A stretch of DNA of 59,229 nucleotides, taken from contig JAFUNS010000039.1 in NCBI GenBank assembly GCA_017472925.1, positions 1-59,229 of the forward strand, in the 5' to 3' direction. Below are positions 33,063 to 41,587 of the stretch, piece by piece. The stretch comes from Bacteroides sp. (GTDB taxonomy: Bacteria; Bacteroidota; Bacteroidia; Bacteroidales; Bacteroidaceae). Position 1 is the first letter of the stretch; the number at the start of each line of letters is the position of its first letter. Under the pieces are notes generated by a model that saw only the letters and a program-made list of their open reading frames with translations, was not told the origin of the DNA and did not search any database. The position numbers and the translations under genes were made by a program.

Positions 33063-33434
33063 ATGATTAAAGCTATGCTCATTGCCGGTGCCGGAGGATT
33101 CCTCGGCACTTGCGGAAGATTCCTGGTAGGCAAACTCATGCACAGGATGTTTGCCTCACCCTTCCCCTACGGCACCTTTGCCGTGAACATCATCGGTTGT
33201 TTCCTCATCGGCCTGTTTTGCGGATGGGCAGAGAAGACCCACCTCATCTCCCCGCAGATGAATGTATTCCTCATTACAGGCTTCTGTGGCGGGTTCACCA
33301 CCTTCTCTTCGTTCTCGAACGACATGTACCTGCTGATGCAAAACAAGCAATGGATATACTTCATCCTTTACTTGGGACTGAGCATCGTATTAGGCATCCT
33401 CATGGTAATCATTGGACGCAGTTTGGTGAAATGA
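33063..33434 (+). CDS. crcB: CrcB/Fluc fluoride channel
   Basis: The 123-residue inner-membrane protein has four helices and the hallmark GFCGGFTTFSSFSND segment, which carries the central Na+ site and the Phe-box residues of dual-topology fluoride channels. NIIGCFLIGLF in helix 2 holds the conserved Asn. A single Fluc gene implies an antiparallel homodimer. It exports fluoride. It follows the TonB receptor by 12 bp, so it may share its transcript. I see no fluoride riboswitch in that 12-bp gap. Confidence 0.96.
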   Translation: MIKAMLIAGAGGFLGTCGRFLVGKLMHRMFASPFPYGTFAVNIIGCFLIGLFCGWAEKTHLISPQMNVFLITGFCGGFTTFSSFSNDMYLLMQNKQWIYFILYLGLSIVLGILMVIIGRSLVK

Positions 33435-33437
33435 AAG

Positions 33438-34892
33438 CTATTTCAAGTAAATACGCTCCAATACATTCTTTGCCCATGAGTGTTCTGCACTGATCCATTC
33501 GGCATCTTCATTAGTATGAGGTTGTTGGTATAAAGTGTCCAATAGTTTTTGATAACGTTTCACCAATGCCACAACCTCGTTCTGTTCATTGGTACGGAGC
33601 TTCAACAAGATTTTCATCTTGGTTACATTCACATCTTCCACTTCGGCAGTAATATCCGCTTTCACCAAGTTCATCCAGCACTCTTCATTACTTTCCGGAG
33701 TATTGGAGAGCTTCATCAGGCTACGTGCCACCAGCAGATAATCGTCCGGACAAGCCAACTGATTGTCGATGTTCTTGGTAGCCATCCTACGGGAATCATT
33801 ATACATCTTGTTGTAGTCATACATATTGGCCTCGAAACTGACAATGCTCCTCATCCGTTTCAAGAAATCGCGGTCTTGTGGCAAGAGTATGTTATTGTTC
33901 TTTTCTCGCTGAAAATGATTGCGTATTTTAAGGAAAGCCGAAGCCAATGCCTGCGGATGACGGCCTACACAAGACAAGTATCGATTGGCTGCTTCATCGG
34001 CCTGATTTTCCTGTTCTTTCGAATAATCCATCCCCATACGGTTGGCTATATTCTGATTAATCAGTGCCTGAACCAAATCGTTGGTGGCAAAGACCAATCC
34101 CGGTTCATAATAATCATAGCGCTCATACAGATATTGTTCCGTAGCGGCTGCTACCCCATCCAACACATTACCCCAAAATGCGGCTCTCTTGGCACGGGTT
34201 ATGTTCTTGCTGACGGTTATCAGCGCATGGTCGGCCATATAGTGGGTGACTTCTCTTGCCAGCAGCGCATACAGTTCATCTTCCGAATCCAGCGTAGCCA
34301 GCATACCCGTTGATATCAAAAGTGTATGATTGGCCAGCATCATAATCTCGGGGGTAGACGATTTCAAGATACGCACCATAGGAATATTCACTTCGTTCTC
34401 TTTCTGAGCATTTTGAGGGAGAATATCCAGTAAGGCACATTGCAGATAATCTTCTGTCGAGGCATCGTCATAGAATAGGTTCGACTTTTCCAGCTCCAAC
34501 AAATATTGGTCGGCTTCTTGTATCAGTTCTTTGCGAAGACCGTTCTTGTCACCTAATTTATCCTTCTCTTCCGCCATCAGCAATTGCTCCACAAGCCAGA
34601 AATTATCCTTATCAAGGCTATCCGGCTTGAAATATTCATACCAATCATCCAGAGGAATCAATTGCCATACATCGTTTATCAGCAAAGCCGCCATATAGCG
34701 TTCATCGCCCGGTTCTACTACGGGACGTTTGACACCAAACAACAACAAGGCCGGAGTGCCCGACTTGATTTCACCATAATCACGGATAACCGTACCTTTT
34801 ACATTGATGGAAGGAGTAATGATTTTACTTTTGGCACAAACCGCACAAACACCAATCATTACAAGGGCGAGGGAAAGCAGAAATCTTTTCAT
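33438..34892 (-). CDS. M48-like protein with degenerate zinc motif
   Basis: From the ATG at 34892 the exported protein has 484 residues, with a signal peptide (MKRFLLSLALVMIGVCAVCA) and an M48-type core (STGMLATLDSEDELYALLAREVTHYMADH). Where M48 peptidases have H-E-x-x-H, this protein has R213-E-V-T-H217. The downstream glutamate in ENQADEAANRYL is kept. Loss of the first zinc ligand suggests a non-catalytic or chaperone-like role. The C-terminal half is helical and TPR-like. The frame stays open upstream to 34997, but a -7 box (TATTTTTG, 34923-34916) lies between. Convergent with crcB, gap three bases. Confidence 0.8.
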   Translation of the reverse strand: MKRFLLSLALVMIGVCAVCAKSKIITPSINVKGTVIRDYGEIKSGTPALLLFGVKRPVVEPGDERYMAALLINDVWQLIPLDDWYEYFKPDSLDKDNFWLVEQLLMAEEKDKLGDKNGLRKELIQEADQYLLELEKSNLFYDDASTEDYLQCALLDILPQNAQKENEVNIPMVRILKSSTPEIMMLANHTLLISTGMLATLDSEDELYALLAREVTHYMADHALITVSKNITRAKRAAFWGNVLDGVAAATEQYLYERYDYYEPGLVFATNDLVQALINQNIANRMGMDYSKEQENQADEAANRYLSCVGRHPQALASAFLKIRNHFQREKNNNILLPQDRDFLKRMRSIVSFEANMYDYNKMYNDSRRMATKNIDNQLACPDDYLLVARSLMKLSNTPESNEECWMNLVKADITAEVEDVNVTKMKILLKLRTNEQNEVVALVKRYQKLLDTLYQQPHTNEDAEWISAEHSWAKNVLERIYLK

Positions 34893-35035
34893 ATTTATAC
34901 GTTTTATTGATGATACAAAAATAGATAAGGGAATTTCCCCTTGCAAAGGGATATCCCTATGAGTTAATAGGGATTTCCCTCTTTCTTTATTTTCCATAAG
35001 CTTGAGGCGACCAGTCCCAATATTCGTCCCATGTA

Positions 35036-35105
35036 GATAACTTGGTGTTTTACCGAGTTATCTCAGTATACTCATTACACTCAGTAATTTCAATGAATTT
35101 ATTAA
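35036..35105. repeat. Composite repeat: palindrome copy 4 plus ACTCATTACACTCAG
   Basis: GATAACTTGGT/ACCGAGTTATC (35036-35062, one G-T pair) is followed by a sequence related to 66-108. The same two modules occur near the window start in the opposite order and orientation, so they travel together. Confidence 0.75.
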
Positions 35106-35123
35106 TGGGGTCCTGATACAAGA

Positions 35124-35159
35124 AAAGATGCACTTCACCAAGGGGTGCACCTTTTTTTT
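35124..35159. terminator. Bidirectional-looking terminator
   Basis: GATGCACTTCACCAAGG pairs with GGTGCACC and is followed by eight T on the plus strand. On the minus strand TTTTCTTG follows the stem. It would end leftward transcription of the fimbrial operon. Confidence 0.6.
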
Positions 35160-35425
35160 GTTAATCCAACCTTAATGATTCCAAACAAACGGAACCTTTC
35201 GGGGGGAAGGGTGTTACTATCCCGTCAGACAAAGAGGTCTGAAGAACCAATCATTCACCTAAACAACTGGACTTATGCATTTATAACCGAAAGACACAGC
35301 TGTCCCATTAAAGTGGATCAATTGTTCTTTGGAATAATTGAGGTTCAGTCTATTAACCAAGTTTTATAATAAAACGGACTTGATTTAATAACTTCGCAGC
35401 TAAATACAATTACTGCTATATTTCA

Positions 35426-35639
35426 GGACAAATACATTTTGCTCAACTTACTATTTTTTGGAACAGACCTCAGTTTAACAACTACATTCACAAGTATAAT
35501 GGTAATCGCTATGTGAAGCATTACATCTGCTTAAATCAATTACTTGCAATAGTGTTCAATCAACTGAGTAATCGTAAGAGTTTTCGTGATTTGATTATTG
35601 TTTTTGAAGCACATCGAGCCAAACAATACCATCTTGGGC
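35426..35639 (+). pseudogene. IS4-type (DUF4372) transposase N-terminal remnant
   Basis: An open frame without a good start reads GQIHFAQLTIFW..., then YNGNRYVKHYICLNQLL and FNQLSNRKSFRDLI...AHRAKQYHLG. This fits the DUF4372 N-terminal domain of IS4-family transposases (typical pattern Y-N-x-x-R-Y, F-x-Q-L-S, S-L-R-D, H-x-G). Similarity stops at 35639, exactly against the stop codon of the fimbrial gene on the other strand, and the DDE domain is missing. I infer a 5' fragment left by a deletion or recombination. Confidence 0.75.
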
Positions 35640-37976
35640 TTATGGCTTTTTACGTGCAGCACGGACTTTCAATGCTGTAGTTCGGTTTTCTGTGCTTATA
35701 CCACCTGAAGCATCGAATGAATTTGCTCTGAGATTACTACTTGAAGTAGAAGTCCAATAGGAACCGGACAAAGACTCATCGTTATTATTCGAATCACTAT
35801 CGCAAACCGTTTGCACCAACGAACTGATTTCAGTAGCCGAAGGTAGGAACCATTGAATGCCATCTTCACTTAAAGACAACTCATTAACAGAAGTGGTTTC
35901 TGTAAAACTTTGTTCATTTACGATTCTTGTTGTATTCGTTATTGTAGTAGTCAGATTACACTTATTTCTCAATATCGCACGATAAGCAGCCGTTTCAGGA
36001 ATCTTTGTCTGGTCGTCAGACGAAGTTTCAGCCCCCTTCGTTAGTCCATTGTTTACCAACCAAGTCTCTGCATCGCTGGTGGTAGAACTGCCACCATAAG
36101 TCAGAATTGCAATGGTATTGGCCAATCCATCACCACTGGTCGAAATATTATTCAACTTTCCATAATCAAGCGTGGCGCTCCAATCTCTATCAGCCGAGCC
36201 GGTCATGGTAACAAAATTTGTTGACTGATTGGTGGTTGTATTGTAATAGGTATCATAAAATGTAGTATAAGCATTACTTCTTGCTTTTTCTCTATCGCCA
36301 ATTACATTATCATATATAATTCTACACAACCAACCTATTAAAAAAGTATTTCTATTATTTTTAACAAAGTTCCATAAATACTGGTAATCTCCCCAATTAA
36401 CCGCATCTATCGCAGGATAAGTATATGTCACCGTACGTGTAGAGGCAAAGCCCCACTTATAACCGGTTTCATCCTCCTCTATTCGTTCAAAAGCCAAATT
36501 ATTATTCCACAAAGGATAATATTGCTTCAACTCGACAGAAGAGACTTCTTTATCCCCCGTCTGAAGTGTTAAGGTGGCAGAACGAGATTCTGTGCCTTCC
36601 CCTACATTTTCTTCCAAATAAACCATAACTACCTGATTGCCCGAAGAACTTATGCTATTGGACAAGCCATAATCTACTGTTTGTGTAGTATTTCCCGTTT
36701 GATTACCACTGCTGTTGTAGGAAATATTATGAGTAATCACCTGATGGTTTTCAAACCAATAATCGCTATACGATTGGTAATCCGCATTGGTTTCATAATC
36801 GGCAGGCAGCAAGCGGAATTTCGCCCACTCCTGATTACTACTTAACGTCCATTCCTTATTGTCATAATTGTTCTTTATGTGAATAACCCTCATATCGTAG
36901 TGACAATCGGCTGTGGCTATATTTTCTTCCTCGATGTACAATTCATAATAAGGAGAGATATTTATCAAATAATTGGTGGTTGTAGCTTTCGCCCATTCAA
37001 TGCCCGCCAAGGAACAAGAAAGTTCTTCTGTTACACCCGATATGGTATGCGTAAAGCTCACAATCATCTCCGCATCATCAGGCAAAGTCTGAGGAATCAT
37101 CATAAAGGTGGCGCTGGCATCGTTTATCTGCGGATTTCCCGTTTGGTTTCCCGAAGTTGGATATTCGTTTTGCGTTCCTACAAAGTCCACAGAAAAGTTG
37201 TCCTTCGAAGCATTGTTTACACTCCAAGCATCGTTTGCAATCGTATAAGTTCCTTTGTTATAGATATTCTTGAACGTGATGGCCTTAATGCTTCCCTGCG
37301 GAATGGTTCCCACCTTTACATTCACGGCGGAGCAGAGGTGACTGAAATTCAAATTTACAGTTTCATAATAATTCCCTTGATAATCAGACGTAACCGCAAG
37401 CAACAAATCATTTTGATTAACAGCATCGGTAGGAACTGTATAATCCAACGATGCAGGCAAAGCATTATTAGCATCCATATTCACCAACAAGCCTTGTGGT
37501 TTGTATGGTGATACGGCCATAAACTTAAGGTTATAACTACTTCCAGGCCAATAATAAGACTTTTCATTCTCAAAAGAGTTATTAACGTCTTTACCGACTT
37601 TTAAGTTATTGAAAAACGATTGGATATCCTTACCTTCCTCCTGTATTGATGCATAAACGCCAAAAGACGAAAGATTATCTGAAGTTACAGGTACACCACG
37701 AGCATAGGATATATTTTCATTTATATTGGATACAAACACGTCCATAGCAAGCGTATCGACAGAGTTTTCTGAACGCAATACACTATTGCCTACATGTGCT
37801 CCATAACACTCAAACAACGAACGTGAAGCATATTCATCCTCCATTTGTATCACACGAAAGCTTATTATTTCTGAAGAGTGCGCCAAAGGAGAATCATCTT
37901 CGTATGGTTGACAAGCTACAGAAGATGTAAAGAGTAACAACCCTATAACTTTACGAATATCCAATCGTTTTTTCAT
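35640..37976 (-). CDS. Fimbrillin-like lipoprotein, probable fimbrial tip or adhesin subunit
   Basis: This 778-residue surface lipoprotein (SVACQ lipobox, Cys22) has a fimbrillin-type N-terminal half (YYWPGSSYNLKFMAVSPY, LNFSHLCSAVNVKV, ATFMMIPQTLPDDAEMIVSF). A BACON-like region follows (DYDNKEWTLSSNQEWAKFRLL near residue 370). It ends in a DUF1566-like adhesin tail with WFLPSATE and SGSYWTSTSSSN. It is last in a minus-strand operon after the DUF3575, DUF5119 and fimbrillin genes. Position and size suggest a tip subunit. The stop codon abuts an IS4 remnant. Confidence 0.85.
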   Translation of the reverse strand: MKKRLDIRKVIGLLLFTSSVACQPYEDDSPLAHSSEIISFRVIQMEDEYASRSLFECYGAHVGNSVLRSENSVDTLAMDVFVSNINENISYARGVPVTSDNLSSFGVYASIQEEGKDIQSFFNNLKVGKDVNNSFENEKSYYWPGSSYNLKFMAVSPYKPQGLLVNMDANNALPASLDYTVPTDAVNQNDLLLAVTSDYQGNYYETVNLNFSHLCSAVNVKVGTIPQGSIKAITFKNIYNKGTYTIANDAWSVNNASKDNFSVDFVGTQNEYPTSGNQTGNPQINDASATFMMIPQTLPDDAEMIVSFTHTISGVTEELSCSLAGIEWAKATTTNYLINISPYYELYIEEENIATADCHYDMRVIHIKNNYDNKEWTLSSNQEWAKFRLLPADYETNADYQSYSDYWFENHQVITHNISYNSSGNQTGNTTQTVDYGLSNSISSSGNQVVMVYLEENVGEGTESRSATLTLQTGDKEVSSVELKQYYPLWNNNLAFERIEEDETGYKWGFASTRTVTYTYPAIDAVNWGDYQYLWNFVKNNRNTFLIGWLCRIIYDNVIGDREKARSNAYTTFYDTYYNTTTNQSTNFVTMTGSADRDWSATLDYGKLNNISTSGDGLANTIAILTYGGSSTTSDAETWLVNNGLTKGAETSSDDQTKIPETAAYRAILRNKCNLTTTITNTTRIVNEQSFTETTSVNELSLSEDGIQWFLPSATEISSLVQTVCDSDSNNNDESLSGSYWTSTSSSNLRANSFDASGGISTENRTTALKVRAARKKP

Positions 37977-38059
37977 TTATATAACATTCACAACTATCCT
38001 ATCCAAAAGAAAGTCTATATAACTGTTACTATTAACTTTATTAAGTTCAATACAACAAT

Positions 38060-39046
38060 TTAATCACTGAAAACCAAAGTATTATTTACAGGTGTCCCCC
38101 AACCAGAAACCGTTGCATCGAAATGAATATAATGAACAGTTCCAGCAAGAGTTCCATTGTATACATAATGTTTGCCATTCTGCCAACTTGAAGTAACGCC
38201 ATACTCTAATAACTTTAATGTAGTATTTTTATTTTCTGCTGTACTAAGAGTATATTCATTACCAGACTTGGTATAAGTACTAACAGGAATAGTAATATTA
38301 ATATCCGTACTTTGAGGTATAAAGAATAATGATGCAACATGCCTTCCAGCTGGTTCAATATATGCATTACCTCCTGTTCCTGCAAATGTATATGCGTTCT
38401 CCTCAGGTGTGCCTGTACTCCAATTGCATGTTTTAGCACCATTATTTATTCTATAAGTACATGTATTTGTCTTGACACCTTTAACAGTAATATCACCTAT
38501 CTGAAGATAATTAGTTCCACCATTCGTTAAACTAAGAGTAATTACACAAAGCATGTGCTCGAATGTCAAATCAACATGTTCTGGAGTATTACTTGCTCCT
38601 GCATTAATAGGAATAGAATCTACGATAGCTGCCATTAAATCATTATCACCTACTGTATAATCTGAAATGACTAATTGACTACCACCGGTAATCTTATTAT
38701 ATACTACATTTGTACAAGTACTATTCCCATTTGAATAAGCAGCAAAATGATAATTTTTAGCTGCTTTCCATTGTTTATGAGGACTATAAGTAAATTTAGA
38801 GCCATCATACTCTACAGTTGTACCATTAAAATAAAGAGAATCATTTTCGTAACCATATACATAAAACATTTTCAAATCATTATCCGCTAAACCGACCCCA
38901 CTAATTGGTGTAATCGCTCTTGTCGTTTTATCAACATGACTATCAAACCCAATCACTCGGCTTTCAGGAATGTCCACCACTTCACTTTGCGTACAACTTG
39001 TCAAGGCTGCTACAGCCATACCAAGCATCCATAACTTTGTTTTCAT
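38060..39046 (-). CDS. Fimbrillin family protein (major subunit candidate)
   Basis: The 328-residue lipoprotein (lipobox AALTSC) has the fimbrillin pattern: a hydrophobic leader, an N-terminal beta-sandwich segment ESRVIGFDSHVDKTTRA with an Arg (TTR-A) fit for gingipain-like maturation of FimA-type pilins, YTYSPHKQWKAAKNYHFAAYS, DLTFEHMLCVITLSL, and a C-terminal strand-rich domain ending GWGTPVNNTLVFSD. The C-terminal strand would serve as donor strand in polymerisation. Start at 39046 is chosen over two codons upstream. It sits second to last in the operon with a family B fragment 5' of it. Confidence 0.9.
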   Translation of the reverse strand: MKTKLWMLGMAVAALTSCTQSEVVDIPESRVIGFDSHVDKTTRAITPISGVGLADNDLKMFYVYGYENDSLYFNGTTVEYDGSKFTYSPHKQWKAAKNYHFAAYSNGNSTCTNVVYNKITGGSQLVISDYTVGDNDLMAAIVDSIPINAGASNTPEHVDLTFEHMLCVITLSLTNGGTNYLQIGDITVKGVKTNTCTYRINNGAKTCNWSTGTPEENAYTFAGTGGNAYIEPAGRHVASLFFIPQSTDINITIPVSTYTKSGNEYTLSTAENKNTTLKLLEYGVTSSWQNGKHYVYNGTLAGTVHYIHFDATVSGWGTPVNNTLVFSD

Positions 39047-39107
39047 AATCATCTTATTTAATTGTTAAACATATATTTATTTTCTCTTTTGTTTCTTTAG
39101 TTTATGT

Positions 39108-39138
39108 ATACAGATCCTTCACTTCGTTCAGGATGACA
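39108..39138. repeat. Family B repeat, partial copy 6
   Basis: Only the right part, CAGATCCTTCACTTCGTTC and CAGGATGACAAA, is present, upstream of the fimbrillin gene. Confidence 0.8.
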
Positions 39139-39168
39139 AAGGAAAGAGTATATGCACAATGTACTCCT

Positions 39169-40185
39169 TTACAATGGCAATGGTATGTCTATCTGCTCTC
39201 CCCAACCTTCTACACCTACGTCAAAACCTCCACTTTTTGGTTCATCAACCTCAATTCCATCCACCACAATCACTCCACCATGAGGTTGCTTTTCCATCTG
39301 CTCTGTAATATCAAAATCAAACTGATGGGTGGTTCCATCCTTCAGCTTCACTTCCAAATTCAAACCATACTGACGGGCAGCACGGTTGTAGTTGGGATTG
39401 GGATAATCGGGCACTCCAAAGGATTTGACCAACGTCTGTGCTCCAAAATTCGTAACTGTGGCATCGAACATCACCGTGGCTTCTTCGGCCGAGGTTCGTC
39501 CATTGCTCAAATCCACTCCTCTGGCCATACCTGCCAAGGCTCCTCGGGCCAACACCACATACTCTGCTCCCTTACTGAACTCGTAGCGAATCAAGTAGGT
39601 GAACGCCAACGGATGAAGCTTAACCTTCAACGTATCGGTTTCAGTAGATTTTTCTACATGCAAATCTTCTATATAGGCTCCAAACAACATGTCGGGGGGA
39701 TTTACCGTTACTTCTTCTCCCCCACGATTCATCAGCGAATTGCCTTTGTACGACGAGCGCACCACCCCACGAGTGGTGGCATAGGCCGACGAAAAGGATT
39801 CCATGCCCTGATATACTATATATTCCGTATCGTTGTTGTGAAACAAGGCCGAATGGCGACCTTCGTTGTTGAAATGGACGGTTGAGCCATCGGTGTTCAA
39901 GTTTCGCACAATTTCGGAACGACCATTATCATCAAAAATATGTACACGCACTCCCTCGGGCTTACTGGGACGGATGGAATCATAATGGATTCCAAAATCA
40001 TCATTCCAATATTGTTCCCAATCGATATGACTTTCGCGGTTATATTCCCACTCTATATCGTACGACAGAGCCAAGTGATATTCCACACGTTCGGTATGGT
40101 TTTCATGGTCGAGACACAATTCCTTGTGCTCGCAAGCCATGAGCATCAAGCAGAAAAAAGTGAGCAAATATCCCCACAACTTCAT
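39169..40185 (-). CDS. DUF5119-domain fimbrial locus lipoprotein
   Basis: The 338-residue lipoprotein (LMLMACEHKELC) matches the DUF5119 family seen in Bacteroidales fimbrial operons: the N-terminal YHLALSYDIEWEYN, GVRVHIFDDNGR and a C-terminal HQFDFDITEQMEKQPHGGVIVVDGIEV segment. It is related in layout to FimB/Mfa2-type anchors that terminate fimbriae on the cell surface. Its start codon overlaps the stop region of the DUF3575 gene by four bases, indicating coupling, and the fimbrillin gene follows. Confidence 0.87.
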   Translation of the reverse strand: MKLWGYLLTFFCLMLMACEHKELCLDHENHTERVEYHLALSYDIEWEYNRESHIDWEQYWNDDFGIHYDSIRPSKPEGVRVHIFDDNGRSEIVRNLNTDGSTVHFNNEGRHSALFHNNDTEYIVYQGMESFSSAYATTRGVVRSSYKGNSLMNRGGEEVTVNPPDMLFGAYIEDLHVEKSTETDTLKVKLHPLAFTYLIRYEFSKGAEYVVLARGALAGMARGVDLSNGRTSAEEATVMFDATVTNFGAQTLVKSFGVPDYPNPNYNRAARQYGLNLEVKLKDGTTHQFDFDITEQMEKQPHGGVIVVDGIEVDEPKSGGFDVGVEGWGEQIDIPLPL

Positions 40186-41449
40186 GGTCGGCCTCCTTTC
40201 TTGGGATTAGTGTTCTGTTTTCCCAACAGCCATACCAACGACACTTCGGCCTTGGTAGGTCCCCACCAGTGCAAACGTTTGGTGACTTGCCACACATAGT
40301 GCCCCTCAATGGGCAGATATTCCCTATACTCTCCACCCAAATAGCCCAAGCCCAGGGTGAAATCCATATTCAATCGTTTGGCAAGAGGCAAGCTATAGCC
40401 ATAAGAAACACCGGCACCATACGTCCATTTGTCGCCCAAATAACCGCGACCTCCAAATTCAAAATCGTATGTCACCAACTGGCCATACACTCCTAAGTGA
40501 TGTCCTTGAAGAGGCTTTTCTGCAGCTTTCTTCCCGAACCATCGACGCACCTCCACATCGCCTCCATAAATGCGCCAGAAGTTATTCTTACCCTGATTGC
40601 TCCACCAGGCATGCATCCAGTTGCCCGCCACACTCCATTGCTTTCCCAAGTATACTTCCACACCTACATTGGGCACCAAAGCCACATCATAAAGCGCATT
40701 GGTCTTCAAGGTCCAATACACATTTCGAGAAGCATCGACATCGGTTTCTATAATAGCAGGGGCTTGAGTTTCCACACTATCTGTCACAACGGGTTGCACC
40801 TGTTCTTCGGTCACTATCACAAGCGTATCGGGGAGCACTTCGGGCTTTAGAGGAAGTTGCTTCAATTCGCCACTCACAATCACTCTTGAGCAACGTAACA
40901 AAGGGAACACATGCTTATACAACCAACGATAAGGGATGCGTCGGTTTATCTGTTTCAATCGCCATAGACGTTCGTTGTGTCCATAGTCTTTTTCAAGCAC
41001 TTCCATCACCTCCACACGATTGGGGAGATTTTCCAAACGGGCCACCAAAGTCTTGAGGTCTTCCCAATCCACTCCTTTCGAACTGACTTGCAAAAGGGAG
41101 TTGGCTATAGAGAGATGTTCTTTCAAATAGGAAGCTACGGAAAGAGCCCGCTGATGAGCCAATTTCTGATTAAAGTGAAAGGCCCCTCTGGTGATGAGGA
41201 ACCCACCACATGTACATTCTTCAATGTAAATAAAGTGTCATTGAAAAGGGGTTTAATGCGCTCTACAAAAGCAGGTAAGGACTCACTCTCCATTACATAA
41301 AGCGTATCGAGAATTGAAACGTTTTGGCGGAAATACACACGGATAGTATCTCGCACTTCCTCTTGAGCCGAAGTGTTTGCCCAACCAAACAAGAGCATGG
41401 TCATCAGGAGCCAAACATGTTTAGTCAACCCACCAAAATAGCGTTTCAT
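40182..41449 (-). pseudogene. DUF3575-domain fimbrial locus protein, frameshifted
   Basis: Two overlapping frames make one DUF3575 protein. The first (41449-41135) gives a signal peptide and VSILDTLYVMESES...VVGSSSPEGPFTL, then drifts to a stop. The second (40182 to about 41175) resumes NQKLAHQRALSVASYLKE and runs through PYRWLYKHVFPLLR to the C-terminal beta-barrel, YWTLKTNALYDVALVPNVGVEVY. Inserting one A in the ACTTTAATCAG stretch near 41171 restores a continuous protein of about 420 residues. Either the gene is phase-off or broken, or this is a sequencing error in a short A/T run. Confidence 0.8.
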
Positions 41450-41471
41450 TTATGTAATAGATATAATTACA

Positions 41472-41502
41472 CAAATGTAAACAATTTGGCGACAATAAAC
41501 AA
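41472..41502 (-). promoter_or_regulatory. Promoter of the fimbrial operon
   Basis: On the minus strand TTG (41502-41500), a 20-bp spacer and TACATTTG (41479-41472) precede the DUF3575 start at 41449 by about 22 bp. Confidence 0.65.
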
Positions 41503-41587
41503 TAAGGTGGGATGTTACATTTTTCGTATTAACGTTCTTTAATATTCCATTGTAATAAGTGTAGTCAGTGTAGTCAGTAGTTTTTGA

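Larger units (their letters stand above)
34998..35425. other. Noncoding stretch between the M48-like and fimbrial loci
   Basis: Contains the palindrome at 35036-35062, an ACTCATTACACTCAGTAA repeat at 35070-35087 and a terminator-like hairpin at 35124-35159. A 74-codon open frame at 35145-35369 has no recognisable features and is not called. Confidence 0.5.

Noticed and set aside
35145-35369. A 74-codon open frame on the plus strand
   Set aside because: It has no domain, signal or clear start context, and it begins inside a terminator-like hairpin.
41558-41579. GTGTAGTCAGTGTAGTCAG as a regulatory tandem repeat
   Set aside because: It is only about two units, between the ABC-F stop and the fimbrial promoter, and no second locus shares it.
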